Of a DNA stretch of 64,000 nucleotides, positions 1 to 8,592 are shown piece by piece (position 1 is the stretch's first letter; the number at the start of each line of letters is the position of its first letter). The stretch comes from RPQJ01 sp963707145 (GTDB taxonomy: Bacteria > Pseudomonadota > Gammaproteobacteria > Steroidobacterales > Steroidobacteraceae). The position numbers were made by a program, and so were the translations under genes. Below the pieces are notes generated by a model, which did not search any database, had not been told where the DNA came from, and worked only from the letters and a program-made list of their open reading frames with translations. Location of the stretch: NCBI GenBank assembly GCA_963707145.1, contig CAVPOQ010000008.1, positions 496,001 to 560,000 of the forward strand, in the 5' to 3' direction.

Positions 1-430
1 AGACGAAGGCTAGAACGGCGCGCGCAAATAGATAGCCGCCGAGAGTCGGGACGGCTACGTAGGTCAAGACATATAGGAACAGCCCTAGACGGGGATCTCG
101 GCTGAGTCCCCCACCTGAGTGAATGAGGTGCAGCGCAACCACTTGAAGAAGAGCGACAAAGGCGACCCCAATGACAAGTATGAACGCTGAAACCCTTAAT
201 GCTGTAAGGATGAGCGCGAGAACGAACGCCGCTGCTGCAACGGATATGTTCAGCCGATGCAAGCTCCAAATGGCGTCCGACTTGGCGTTTACGTCGAGGG
301 CACCGCCAAGCAATCGGCGCTTGTACTTCCTCACTGAACTCGGGGGTCCGACTACTTCACGCCAGTCAGTGTTGGCGGTTCTTATGACGTTGCGAAGCTC
401 TTCAACATTGCCTCGTGCAAGCTTGAGCAC
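1..430 (-). CDS. Hypothetical membrane protein, C-terminus cut by window edge
   Basis: I do not recognise this gene. The minus-strand frame is open from about 499 to the window edge. It encodes an acidic helical N-terminal part (DLEDLR, GNVEELRN, NTDWREVV), a basic stretch, then a long hydrophobic region (about 255-145) and another (about 90-5), so an inner-membrane protein with a small cytoplasmic domain is likely. No ATG occurs in the open frame. GTG at 430 is the first usual start, but coding-like sequence continues upstream to about 470, so the true N-terminus may be longer or damaged. GC content is lower than in the rest of the window, which suggests transferred DNA. Confidence is moderate that it is coding and low for the start. 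Confidence 0.45.
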   Translation of the reverse strand, partial: MLKLARGNVEELRNVIRTANTDWREVVGPPSSVRKYKRRLLGGALDVNAKSDAIWSLHRLNISVAAAAFVLALILTALRVSAFILVIGVAFVALLQVVALHLIHSGGGLSRDPRLGLFLYVLTYVAVPTLGGYLFARAVLAFV

Positions 431-776
431 ATGAATTCTGAGATCTTCCAGGTCGTACTCGTCGGAGTCTCTGCAATTCGGAAGATTGTTTCCGCACTGC
501 TAAATCAACAAGCTGCGAACCTCGCCCCTGGTTCGCTCGCCAAATAGTCTGTCCACCGCCCTGGACGTATTCGGACTTAGCGGAAGCATCATGATCCCCT
601 TGACTGTTGTTCAGCGCACCGCAACACCACAAAGTTATGCGTCAGGTACAACGCCTACGACCGTGTTGCGGCCTACCGTTCGAACAAGGCGGCCGTAAAC
701 GGCTTGGCCTGCGGTGTGGATGATGAGCTGCACCGCATCGCGGTCCTGGTCGTCAGATTTCCGCGCGAGTGATGTG
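431..776. other. Intergenic stretch with a 9-bp inverted repeat
   Basis: No convincing gene is seen. The short frames here lack codon bias or recognisable motifs. The one structure is a perfect inverted repeat, CCGCAACAC at 619-627 and GTGTTGCGG at 663-671, enclosing a 35-base loop. It could be a terminator-like hairpin for the gene ending at 777 or a recombination site, but no T-run and no clear recombinase core are present. Confidence 0.4.
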
Positions 777-1205
777 CTAGGTGGCGCTGCCAAAGAGTGC
801 CCCAACGAGGACTTGTAGTGCAACGTACATCACCATCAAGCCGCTTGCCGCGAGCAGGGGCGTCTTCCACGGACGGCGGTTGTAGTCGTTCCCGAAGCGC
901 TCCTTTACATACCTCATGTGCGGACGAGCGGAGCCCAGGTACCAGGTAACCAAGTAAACAAGCGGCAGCAAACGAAGAAGCGGCGAGCCAGCAATTGCGT
1001 AGAGAAGCAACATGCCCAGGCTGGCATAGAACCACCTCTTGGAAATTTCGGCCAGTTCGCTCTCGCCCAATGACTGCCAGTTCAGCATCTGCAACCAAGC
1101 ACCAAATGCTGGAGTGAAGAGGATGCTCCAGTTAACGGTAGCGGTTGGATTCCAGATTGCAGCCGGTGCCTCGAGTTTTGGAACTATTTCGGCATTCTTG
1201 CTCAC
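777..1205 (-). CDS. Small uncharacterised membrane protein (142 aa)
   Basis: This gene encodes a 142-residue protein of unknown function. The N-terminal 25 residues are polar, followed by a tryptophan-rich block (residues about 17-45, with NWSILF, FGAWLQ, MLNWQ) and then hydrophobic segments near residues 58-75, 78-92 and 117-138, so two to three membrane spans are likely. A basic, tyrosine-containing loop (PHMRYVKERFG) lies between the last two. The start is the ATG at 1205. It lies in the lower-GC left end of the window, on the same strand as its uncharacterised neighbours, with a broken membrane gene upstream. Such proteins are common as orphans in accessory regions of Proteobacteria; I cannot assign a role. 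Confidence 0.6.
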   Translation of the reverse strand: MSKNAEIVPKLEAPAAIWNPTATVNWSILFTPAFGAWLQMLNWQSLGESELAEISKRWFYASLGMLLLYAIAGSPLLRLLPLVYLVTWYLGSARPHMRYVKERFGNDYNRRPWKTPLLAASGLMVMYVALQVLVGALFGSAT

Positions 1206-1316
1206 GGCGATTGCCTCTGAGGTGGCGTTGATAGATGTTCAGTCAAATGGGGCGATTCAGGATTGACGCTCTTCACGGGTCGTGAGGCTCAACGTAACGA
1301 TCGAGCTAACCGACGC

Positions 1317-1689
1317 TCAACGGACCACACGGACTGCGAAGTTGGCACGGCCGAACTCCAGTAGGAGTGTTCCGCAGGGATGGTAGAGAGCGACGACCGC
1401 ATGGACGCTGGTGGCGAGTGCAAGCAAGCCGAGTCATCAGCCCCGAATGTGGCGCAGCAGCCCGGGCAGTACGACGAACAGAAGGGCGCTTTCGGTCCAA
1501 TCCGCAGACATCGAGCGGGTGACCAAACATGGGGTTGATCTCGTAGGAGCCGTGAGCGAAGGCATGTTACGTGGCGATGTGGTCGATCACGTTCGCGACA
1601 ACAAGCACCAGCCATGTCACTGCCGCAAGGAAGAGACCGCGAAGGCTGGGTCGCGTTGGTTCGGAGCCGATGAGGAATTCAGTTGCCAC
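1317..1689 (-). pseudogene. Broken small membrane-protein gene (several frameshifts)
   Basis: Hydrophobic, coding-like sequence continues across three frames on the minus strand. From GTG 1689 the frame gives a short N-terminus and a membrane span (TWLVLVVANVIDHIAT), then hits TAA at 1567-1569. The next frame continues with HAFAHGSYEINPM, a third gives ESALLFVVLPGLL before another stop, and a final segment (LLALATSVHAVVALYH) runs to TGA at 1317. The order fits a small multi-span protein; the D-x-x-T then E-x-NP pattern is reminiscent of DUF5658 proteins, but that is only a resemblance. Either the gene is decayed or several sequencing errors are stacked here. The multiple breaks favour genuine decay. 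Confidence 0.5.
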
Positions 1690-2184
1690 TGAGAGCGACG
1701 GCGCGCTGTCTGCGACGCCTAAGAGCGATTAACTTGGAACGATTAGCTGCTGCTCTACGGCAATAGGTCCCGGCGTTAGAGCGCATCTGTGCGTCATAAG
1801 GACGCCGACTCCCTGGCAACTTGTTGATAGGACTACATCATCGACCCATGAAGCGGTCAATCGTGGATTGGTGAATTAGCCGTGTCGGCAAGGCGTGACT
1901 GCAAACAACGACCGCCGCTGGGGCCGCCGATGCGTGCGCCGACACTACCGATCAATGACTGCCATCGGCACGCGCCTCGTACGGCTGCTCCGGGCCGACT
2001 CCGCGCCTGCGCGGCCGTCCGCTCTCTCGCAAGCGGCGGATGACGGCGTACAGGCGCCGGCTGCAGTTCAGGGCTGGACGCTCGTCAACAGGCAGGGTGC
2101 AGTTCGTCGACCGCTACTCCCGGACCAGGGAGCTTTCGACTGTCATCTTTACGACCAGTTCTTGCCGGGAACAGCGGCGCGGTG
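1690..2184. other. Gene-free stretch at the low-GC to high-GC boundary
   Basis: No gene can be supported on either strand; the frames present lack recognisable motifs. Base composition rises from that of the left accessory segment to the high GC of the rest of the window, so a recombination or insertion boundary probably lies here. A pair of similar boxes, GCCTAAGAGCG near 1719 and GCGTTAGAGCG near 1775, faintly resembles an integron attC site but does not fit the consensus. Confidence 0.4.
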
Positions 2185-2646
2185 TCAACGCAGCTCGACG
2201 TCGTCGAATTCGAGGGCGAGCGTTTCGATCACCACCGACGGCTCGCTCGCGTGCAGCGGCGAGTAGCCGAGGCTGACGGGCCGCGCGCCGGCGAAGGTCC
2301 AGGTCGCGGCGACCGTCGCGCAGTCCTCCGCGAGCAGGCGCACGGTGATCGTGCGCGGCTTGGGGGCCTTGCTGCGGCGTGTGTCGTTCCACCAGCTGCG
2401 CAGGTCCGCGGTGCCGTCGAAGCCACGACGCAGCACCAGCTGCCGGCCGGGCACGTCCGGCCCGGCGACGGCCGTCTTGTCCGGCTTGCGGACCGGCAGG
2501 TCCGGCAGGATCACCTCGGAAAAGCCGATGGACTGGCTGCGCGAATCGCCCGTGCCCAAATCCACGGAGAAGTTCGTGTTCAGGAAGGGCCGGCTGCGGG
2601 TCGCGGCCACGGCGCGGGTTGCACGGGGACGTGGGCGGGTCGCCAT
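2185..2646 (-). CDS. Phage tail tube-like protein (T4 gp19 family), second paralogue
   Basis: The product is a 153-residue protein of the T4 gp19-like tail-tube family, whose members stack as rings to form the inner tube of contractile tails and extracellular injection systems. After a basic N-terminal tail of about 20 residues it shows the family pattern: an N-terminal strand ending in VDLGTG, a middle QLVLRRGFDG segment before DLRSWW, a strand ITVRLL, and a C-terminal ALEFDDVEL strand. It matches the layout of the protein encoded immediately upstream (2660-3112) and lies 13 bases after it, so the two are probably co-transcribed. No sheath, baseplate or spike gene is visible, which is unusual. 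The start is the ATG at 2646. Confidence 0.75.
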   Translation of the reverse strand: MATRPRPRATRAVAATRSRPFLNTNFSVDLGTGDSRSQSIGFSEVILPDLPVRKPDKTAVAGPDVPGRQLVLRRGFDGTADLRSWWNDTRRSKAPKPRTITVRLLAEDCATVAATWTFAGARPVSLGYSPLHASEPSVVIETLALEFDDVELR

Positions 2647-2659
2647 GGCTCGCGGGCCC

Positions 2660-3112
2660 CTACTCGATCTCGAGGCGTTCCGCCGCCAGCACGATTTCCT
2701 CCATCGCGATCTCGCTGCCCTTGGCGTTCATCGGGCCGGAGGTGTGCTTCGTGATGCGCGCGCGCAGCAGCTTCCAGCTCATCACGACCTGGCTGCGGTC
2801 CTCGTTGAGCAGCTGGATCGTGACGGTCCGCAGCGCCGCCTGGTCGCCGTTGCGGATCTGGTTCAGCCAGGCGTAGAGGTCCGCGGAGCCGATGATGCCG
2901 CGCCGGAGCGTGACGTCCCCGACCTTGCTGAGTCCCGTCAGCTTGATGGGATTGTTTTCCTTGGCGTTGCCGTTGCGGTACTCGACGACCGTCACTTCCA
3001 TGCCGAGCCCGGTGACCTCCTGGAAGCCGGCCTGTGGTCCGTCGGTCTTGCCCGTCCCGAGGTCGACGAGGAAGTTGAAGCCGGTGTAGGGACGATCGCG
3101 CAGGATCGGCAT
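2660..3112 (-). CDS. Phage tail tube-like protein (T4 gp19 family), first paralogue
   Basis: This 150-residue protein is a clear member of the T4 gp19 tail-tube family, used by phages, R-type bacteriocins and extracellular contractile injection systems. Diagnostic segments are FNFLVDLG near residues 13-20, GFQEVTGLGMEV near 29-40, the VTLRRGIIG hairpin near 67-75 and a C-terminal IAMEEIVLAAERLE strand. The family is usually 145-160 residues, so it is full length. The start ATG at 3112 is the first in frame. It is followed 13 bases later by a paralogue, and such pairs occur in injection-system clusters where two tube proteins are needed. Here the rest of the machine is missing within the window. 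The upstream neighbour, a cell-wall L,D-transpeptidase, is separated by 112 bases. Confidence 0.85.
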   Translation of the reverse strand: MPILRDRPYTGFNFLVDLGTGKTDGPQAGFQEVTGLGMEVTVVEYRNGNAKENNPIKLTGLSKVGDVTLRRGIIGSADLYAWLNQIRNGDQAALRTVTIQLLNEDRSQVVMSWKLLRARITKHTSGPMNAKGSEIAMEEIVLAAERLEIE

Positions 3113-3224
3113 GGCGATGCTCCGGAGGCGGGTTTCGCCGCAGCGTACTGCGGGTACCGGGTGGCCGCAACGCGCCCCGGGCGGCCCAGGGCGCCGGCGG
3201 TTGCGCGGAGTGGCCGGCCGGCGC

Positions 3225-4271
3225 TCAGGGGCTGGCCGGCGGATCCGCCGTGACGACCGTCATGTCGACACCGGTGGTGGCGCCGGAGGACGCGAGCTGC
3301 GTCACCACGAGCGTCGTCCCCGGGGCGACCACTCCCGCCAGGCCGCTCAGGAACTCCGCCGGCACCCGCACGCCCGACAGCAGCTGGTCCGTGGAGAAGG
3401 TGGTTTCCGCACGCTCGCCGGTGACCGCCATCCAGCGCGGCACCGCGCTGCGGCTCGCGAACGCCGCGTTCGGATCGAAGGGCGGTTCCTCGAGCAAGGT
3501 GAACACGTGGAACGGCACTCGCCGCGACGGGTCGGCAACCGAGTAGATCGACCAGCCGATCTGCGCCCCGTTACGGAACACGCGCACGAGGCGGTCCTCG
3601 CCCGTGACCAGGATCGTGACCGGCCCTTCGGTGGCCACCGCCGGATCCCAGGCGTAGTCCCCCATGCGCTCGGGCGTGGTGGCAACCTTGCCCTTCACGT
3701 CCACCGGAGTGAAAAGGCCCGGGTGGGCCACGTTGCTCGGGAACTGCTTCTCGTCCGAGACCACGACCGTGATCCCGGTCGCGGACTCGGCATACAGCAG
3801 CCGCGCGAATTCGTAGGGCATGCGCACGCAGCCGTGCGAGGCCGGGTAGCCCGGCAGGCGGCCGGCGTGCAGCGCGACGCCCGACCACGTGAGCCGCTGC
3901 ATGTAGGGCATCGGCGCGGAGTCGTAGATGCTCGAGTAGTGGTCGGCGTGCTTCTGCAGGATCGTGAACACGCCGGTCGGTGTCTCGTGGCCTTTCTTGC
4001 CCGTCGAAACCGTCGCGACGCCGATGACCACGCCGTTGCGGTAGACGTAGGCGAGCTGCTCCGGCAGCGACACGATCATGACCACCGGTCCGTCGGGTGC
4101 GACCTCCGGATGCCAGATGAACTGGCCCGGCTTGAGTTGCGACGGCGGCGTGTCCACCGCGACGCCGATGGTAGACGTGTGCTTCGGCGGCGTCTTCGCC
4201 GGCGGGGCAGCGTGCGCCAGGCCGAGCAGGGCACAGCAGGCGATGGAGGCGAGGGAGAGGCGCTTGGGCAT
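3225..4271 (-). CDS. L,D-transpeptidase (YkuD domain), secreted
   Basis: The protein (348 residues) has an N-terminal signal peptide (basic start, hydrophobic core ACCALLGLAHA) and a proline/lysine-rich linker. A YkuD catalytic domain spans about residues 60-185. It carries the signature HAGRLPG and SHGCVRM, with catalytic Cys148. Such enzymes form 3-3 cross-links in peptidoglycan or anchor proteins to it, acting in the periplasm. The C-terminal half (about residues 200-348) repeats a strand pattern similar to the catalytic domain (VTILVTGEDRLVRVFRNG compared with VVMIVSLPEQLAYVYRNG) but lacks the His/Cys motif, so it looks like a degenerate duplicate. The ATG at 4271 gives the signal peptide. 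It is transcribed ahead of the tail-tube genes, with no sign of functional linkage. Confidence 0.85.
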   Translation of the reverse strand: MPKRLSLASIACCALLGLAHAAPPAKTPPKHTSTIGVAVDTPPSQLKPGQFIWHPEVAPDGPVVMIVSLPEQLAYVYRNGVVIGVATVSTGKKGHETPTGVFTILQKHADHYSSIYDSAPMPYMQRLTWSGVALHAGRLPGYPASHGCVRMPYEFARLLYAESATGITVVVSDEKQFPSNVAHPGLFTPVDVKGKVATTPERMGDYAWDPAVATEGPVTILVTGEDRLVRVFRNGAQIGWSIYSVADPSRRVPFHVFTLLEEPPFDPNAAFASRSAVPRWMAVTGERAETTFSTDQLLSGVRVPAEFLSGLAGVVAPGTTLVVTQLASSGATTGVDMTVVTADPPASP

Positions 4272-4357
4272 GGTGGTTGGCGGACTGGTCGATGGGTGGC
4301 GGCAGGGGCGGGAATTGTAGCGGGACCGCGACCGGCGGCGCCGTGCCCCGGCGCCCG

Positions 4358-4843
4358 TCACGCGTCGCTGCGCACCGGCGGCGGAGCCCGCCCCTCGTCG
4401 CCCGGAGGCCCGAAGGCCGTTCGGAACGTGAAGGCCGCGGGTGATGCCCCGGCCGTACGCAGCAGTTCGAGCCTCGCGACGGCCTCCTCGACCGTCGGAC
4501 GGTGCCCGAGCGGGACCCACCACAGCACGACGAACGCCTCGCCCATGCGCTCGAACCACTCCTTGCGGCGCCGCATGATCTCGGCGTGGCCCGACCGGTA
4601 CACGAATTGATTGAGGGATTCGAGGTCGCGCCAGACCGACAGGTTGACCAGCGTGAGTTCGCCGAGCGGACGGACCGAGGTGGCGTCGCCGTCGTCCGAC
4701 TGCAGCCGCCAGACGAAGCCGGGCGACCGATCGGCGAGCGCGTTGATGCGCTCCAGGTTGTCGACGAACCCCGCCATCGCGGGCGATTCGAGCGGCTCCT
4801 TCATCAGCGCGATGTTCAGCTGCGCGAGTTCGTGAGCAGACAC
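4358..4843 (-). CDS. DUF3291 domain protein
   Basis: The 161-residue product matches the DUF3291 family, cytoplasmic proteins of unknown function with a dimeric alpha/beta-barrel-like fold related to monooxygenase-type ABM domains. Family marks are AQLNIALMK near the start, FVDNLERINALAD, SPGFVWRL, LVNLSVW and the C-terminal WWVPLGHRPTVEEA. The start is GTG at 4843, chosen because AGGAGA lies 6-11 bases upstream on the minus strand and family members begin just before the HELAQLN segment. It follows the acetyltransferase gene (stop at 4912) by 68 bases on the same strand and may be co-transcribed. The catalytic role is unknown. Confidence 0.8.
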   Translation of the reverse strand: MSAHELAQLNIALMKEPLESPAMAGFVDNLERINALADRSPGFVWRLQSDDGDATSVRPLGELTLVNLSVWRDLESLNQFVYRSGHAEIMRRRKEWFERMGEAFVVLWWVPLGHRPTVEEAVARLELLRTAGASPAAFTFRTAFGPPGDEGRAPPPVRSDA

Positions 4844-4911
4844 GGGTCTCTCCTGCGCGGAAAGGCCGAACCTTACCGCAGCGAGCGGACGGACTGCGAC
4901 GCCAGCTCCGG

Positions 4912-6673
4912 TCAGACGTAGGCGCGATATTTCTCGAGGTAGCGTACCGGCTTCGACAGCGCGTCGCGGCGGAACGGGTCGCCGAGTTCCTGCGTGACCA
5001 TCATCTCGAGCACGGTGCAGGTGCCGGCGGCCTGCGCCTGCACCGACGCGCGCAGCGCGGGTCCGACGTCGGCGAGGCGGTCCACCGTCACGCCTTCGCA
5101 TCCGAAGGCCCTGGCCACCGCAGCCCAGCTCGGGTTCGCGAGATTCACGCCCTGGAAGCGCCGCGCGTAGAAGTCCACGTGGTTCTTCTTCTCGGCGCCC
5201 CACTGGCCGTTGTTGAACACGACCACCGTCACGCCGATCTTCTCGCGCGCGCAGGTCAGCAATTCGTTCAGGCTGATGCCCCACGCGCCGTCGCCCACGT
5301 AGGCGATCGCGGGACGAGCGGGCGACGCCACCTTCGCGCCGCAGATCACCGGGAAGGCGTACCCGCAGTTGCCGAAGCTCATCGCCGCGAACATCGAGCG
5401 CGGCTCCTCGAAACGCAGGTACGAGTTCGACACCGAGCAGATGTTGCCGATGTCGGTGGACACCATCGCGTGCGCCGGCATCGCCTTCTCGAGCTCGCGC
5501 AGCATCTGGCGCGGGTGCATGTGCGTCGAGTCGCGCGCGACCTCGAGGGAGAACGGGTCGCGCTCGTGGGTCCACGAGCCGAGCTCCTGCTCCCAGGCGG
5601 CCTTCTCGGCTGCGATCCGTGCCTTGCGGTCCGCGAGATTCGCGTGACCGGCCAGTTCGCGCCCGGCGAGCCGCTGCAGCAGCGACGCGGCCGCCGCGCG
5701 CGCATCGCCGCAGATCCCGACGCTGACCGGCTTCACCAGCCCGAGCACGCGCGGGTCGGCGTCCACCTGCACGATCTGCGCGCTCGCTGGCCAGTACTCC
5801 ATGCCGTACTGCGGCAGCGTGCCGAACGGCCCGAGCCGCGTGCCGAGCGCGAGCACCACGTCGGCCTGCGCGATCAGCTTCATCGCGGCCTTCGAGCCCT
5901 GGTAGCCGAGCGGGCCGCACCACAGCGGATGCGACGCGGGGAAGGAGTCGTTGTGCAGGTAGCTGTTGCACACGGGCGCGTGCAGGCGTTCCGCCAGCGC
6001 GCGGCTTCGGCCATGGCGCCGGACAGGATGACGCCGCCGCCCGCGAGGATCACCGGGAACTTCGCCGCAGCGAGCAGCGTGGCGGCGTCGTCGAGCGCCG
6101 CCGCGTCGCCCGGCGCCGCGACCGATGCGCATCGGCGGGGAGATCGTCGCCTGGATGCTCGCCGTAGAAATAGTCGCGCGGGATGTTGAGCTGGCAGGGG
6201 CCCATCTCGAGCATCGCACGGTCGAAGCAGCGGGCCGCGATCTCGGCCATGCGCTTCGGATTGTTCACGTGGCCCTGGTACTTCGTGATCTTCGAGAAGA
6301 TCGGCAGCTGCTCCGTTTCCTGGAAGCCGCCGAGCCCCAGGGACATCGAACCGGTCTCCGGCGTGATGAACACCACCGGCGAGTGCGCCCAGTAGGCCGC
6401 TGCGATCGCGGTGACGAAGTTGGTGATGCCGGGCCCGTTCTGCGCGATGCACACGCCGTGTCGGCCCGACGCGCGCGCGTAGCCGTCGGCCATGTGCGCC
6501 GCGCCCTGCTCGTGCGCCACCGGGATGAAGCGGATGCCAGCGGCCGGGAAGATGTCGAGGGCATCCATGTAGGCCGAGCCCACGATGCCGAACACCTCCG
6601 TCACGCCGTTGGCGGCCAGGGTCTCGACCAGGGCTTCGGACGGGGTCATGCGCTGGGGTGTGGGGGCGGTCAC
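4912..6673 (-). CDS. xsc: Sulfoacetaldehyde acetyltransferase-like ThDP enzyme (frameshifted as sequenced)
   Basis: This is a thiamine-diphosphate enzyme most like sulfoacetaldehyde acetyltransferase, which converts sulfoacetaldehyde and phosphate to acetyl phosphate and sulfite in taurine degradation. Supporting segments are GIVGSAYMDALDIFP, AHEQGAAHMADG with the ThDP-activating glutamate, QNGPGITNFVTA, NIPRDYFYGE, NSYLHNDSFPASHPLW, GTRLGPFG and the ThDP-binding GDGAWGIS...NNGQWGAEK. The reading frame breaks twice: near 6125 and near 6004 one base appears to be missing in GC-rich repeats. With both restored, the protein is about 587 residues, normal for Xsc. GTG at 6673 is taken as the start because GAGGAG sits 6 bases upstream; ATG 6649 is the alternative. 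No pta or taurine genes are adjacent, so the substrate is inferred from similarity only. Confidence 0.75.
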
Positions 6674-6807
6674 GTTGCGCTCCTCGGGGGATGCCGGTGA
6701 TGGCCGGCCGGGTCGGACGGCTGCGTGCGGTCGGGGCCCGCGGATTCTGCGCCTCCCTGCGCGGCCTGCGATCTAGGGGAATTGCGGAGGGACGCCCGTG
6801 CTGCGAC

Positions 6808-6813
6808 TACAAT
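6808..6813 (+). promoter_or_regulatory. Possible -10 box for the downstream phosphatase-fold gene
   Basis: TACAAT at 6808-6813 resembles a sigma-70 -10 element and lies 43 bases before the start at 6857. A TTGCGG hexamer lies upstream, but the spacing of 20 bases is longer than ideal, so this is a weak call. Confidence 0.3.
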
Positions 6814-6856
6814 CCGGCCGTCGGTCCGCTCCGGGCCGACGCTGCGGGAGACGATC

Positions 6857-7687
6857 ATGCCCAAGGCCTTCTCCGTCGCCTCGTGGAACGTCGAGCACTT
6901 CAGCGACGACCCCGAGCGCGTGAATCGCGTGGTCGAGTTCCTCAAGGCCCAGAAGCCCGACGTGTTCGGGCTCTACGAAGTCGAGGGCAGCACGGTCTTC
7001 GACGCACTGCGCACGAAGATGCCGAACTACGTGTTCCAGATCACCGAGGGGCCGCAGACCCAGGAGATTCTCGTCGGCGTGCGCAACACGATCTCCGCCT
7101 TCATCACGCAGAAAATCGAGTTCCGCGCGGGGACGACGCACATGCGCCCCGGCCAGCTCGTCACGGTCACGAAGCGCAACGTCACCTACATGCTGCTGTT
7201 CCTGCACCTGTCATCCGGCACCAATCCGCGCGGCATGGGGCTGCGCGACGACATGCTCGAGCGCGCCTTCGAGTTCCGCAAGGTGCTCGACAAGGCCTCG
7301 GGCGGCACGGGCAAGGCCCGCTACCTGTTCCTCGGCGACCTGAACACCATGGGACTCGAGTACCCGTTCGACCGCGACATCGACCCCACGCTGGAACTCA
7401 GGAAGTGGGACCGCTACGGCGTCCGCAAGTCGATCGGCATGCGCCGTCTCGAGAAGACGCACCCCGCGAGCTGGTTCAACGGCAGCAAGTCGTCGCTCCC
7501 GCCGTCGAACCTCGACCACGTGTACGCGACCGACAATCTGAAGTTCCGCAGCTTCCGCCGCACCGACGGAGACGCGGCCGAGGTGTCCGTGCGCGGCTGG
7601 GTGGACCAGCCGACCGACGCCGCCAAGGACGACTGGATCGGCCGTTACTCCGACCACTCGCTGCTGTACTTCGAAGTGCAGGACTGA
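6857..7687 (+). CDS. Endonuclease/exonuclease/phosphatase-fold protein
   Basis: The 276-residue cytoplasmic protein has the DNase I-like fold of the endonuclease/exonuclease/phosphatase superfamily. It shows the N-terminal ASWNVEHF motif (Asn metal ligand), LYEVEG with the metal-binding glutamate, FLGDLNTMG (the catalytic Asp-Asn pair), and the C-terminal SDHSLLYF with the catalytic Asp-His. LDHVYAT precedes it. All catalytic positions are present, so it should be an active metal-dependent phosphoesterase. The substrate (nucleic acid or phosphorylated small molecule) cannot be told from sequence. No signal peptide is seen. ATG 6857 is the first start consistent with the fold. It is a single-gene unit, convergent with the LuxR gene downstream and divergent from the xsc-like gene. 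Confidence 0.8.
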   Translation: MPKAFSVASWNVEHFSDDPERVNRVVEFLKAQKPDVFGLYEVEGSTVFDALRTKMPNYVFQITEGPQTQEILVGVRNTISAFITQKIEFRAGTTHMRPGQLVTVTKRNVTYMLLFLHLSSGTNPRGMGLRDDMLERAFEFRKVLDKASGGTGKARYLFLGDLNTMGLEYPFDRDIDPTLELRKWDRYGVRKSIGMRRLEKTHPASWFNGSKSSLPPSNLDHVYATDNLKFRSFRRTDGDAAEVSVRGWVDQPTDAAKDDWIGRYSDHSLLYFEVQD

Positions 7688-7731
7688 GGCGGCGCCTTCG
7701 TACTGCGCGGCGCAGCACCGGGCGGGCGCGT

Positions 7732-8469
7732 TCAGGTGGTCCGCGGCCCGAGCGACAGCAGCTGCAGCAACTCGCCCTGCGAATGCACGTCGCACTTGCG
7801 GAACACGTGCTGCAGATGGGTCTTGGCGGTATTGAGCGAGATGTGCAGTCGCCGCGAGGCGGCCTCGAGCGACTCGCCCTCGAACAGGCACACGACGAGG
7901 TCGGCCTCGGCGTCGCTCATTCCGTAGAGCTCCTGGAGAATCCGCTTGGGGACGTGCCGTCCCGCGTGCGGTTCGTAAATCATCAGCACGTATTGCGGTT
8001 CCCGGTGTCCGGCGATGCGATCGGACGGCAGGACCAGCGGACTCAGCAGGATACGCAACGGCGCGCGTCCGTCGGCCGTGTCGACGCGCATCGCCACCGG
8101 CGATTGTTCCTCGCCACCGCCGGCACGTTCGCGGCCGCGCAGCAGGAATGCCCCGAACCGCGCCTGCAGGGCAGGATCGCGGAGAGAGAGTCGGCCGTCG
8201 GCGATGGCGAATGCGGCAGTGTCGCGCAGGATACGCAGCCCGGCGTCGTTCACGAACCGTACGCGGGCTTCGGCGTCGAAGATCACGACCCCGCGATTGA
8301 GCTTGTCGAGGACGGCTTCCGCCGCGTGGGCGTCGTGCGGCCGCGACTGCAGCGCACTGCCGATGATCGACGGCGTGGGCGGGATGCCGCTGGCAGGCCG
8401 TCTATGGCCCGTCTCCACGGGCGCCGCCGTCCCTGTCCCCGCATCCGCAGACGGGTCTTCGCCGCCCAT
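7732..8469 (-). CDS. LuxR-family regulator with PAS-like sensor domain
   Basis: This 245-residue protein combines a PAS-like segment (about residues 45-165, with NRGVVIFDAEARVRFVN) and a C-terminal LuxR-type helix-turn-helix (about 175-240, with LYGMSDAEADLVVCLFEG and HISLNTAKTHLQHVFRK). It lacks a receiver domain, so it probably senses a ligand or redox signal through the PAS-like region and binds DNA as a dimer. ATG at 8469 is chosen; an upstream in-frame ATG at 8523 would add 18 basic residues. It is convergent with the phosphatase-fold gene and lies downstream of the DUF2950 gene with a 123-base gap, so it probably has its own promoter. Target genes are unknown. Confidence 0.75.
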   Translation of the reverse strand: MGGEDPSADAGTGTAAPVETGHRRPASGIPPTPSIIGSALQSRPHDAHAAEAVLDKLNRGVVIFDAEARVRFVNDAGLRILRDTAAFAIADGRLSLRDPALQARFGAFLLRGRERAGGGEEQSPVAMRVDTADGRAPLRILLSPLVLPSDRIAGHREPQYVLMIYEPHAGRHVPKRILQELYGMSDAEADLVVCLFEGESLEAASRRLHISLNTAKTHLQHVFRKCDVHSQGELLQLLSLGPRTT

Positions 8470-8592
8470 GGCCTGTCTCCCTGCATGCGATCTGGACGCG
8501 TCGCCGGTTGCCCGGCGACGCATCCGTCCATTTAACGATAATCGGCCGTTCCCGGCCCGTCTATCGCATGCAGTCGGAACACATGCTCCCGA

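Noticed and set aside
1700..1800. Possible integron attC site (GCCTAA and GTTAG boxes about 50 bases apart)
   Set aside because: The outer boxes do not match the RYYYAAC/GTTRRRY cores, complementarity is only four to six bases, and no integrase or repeated site is visible.
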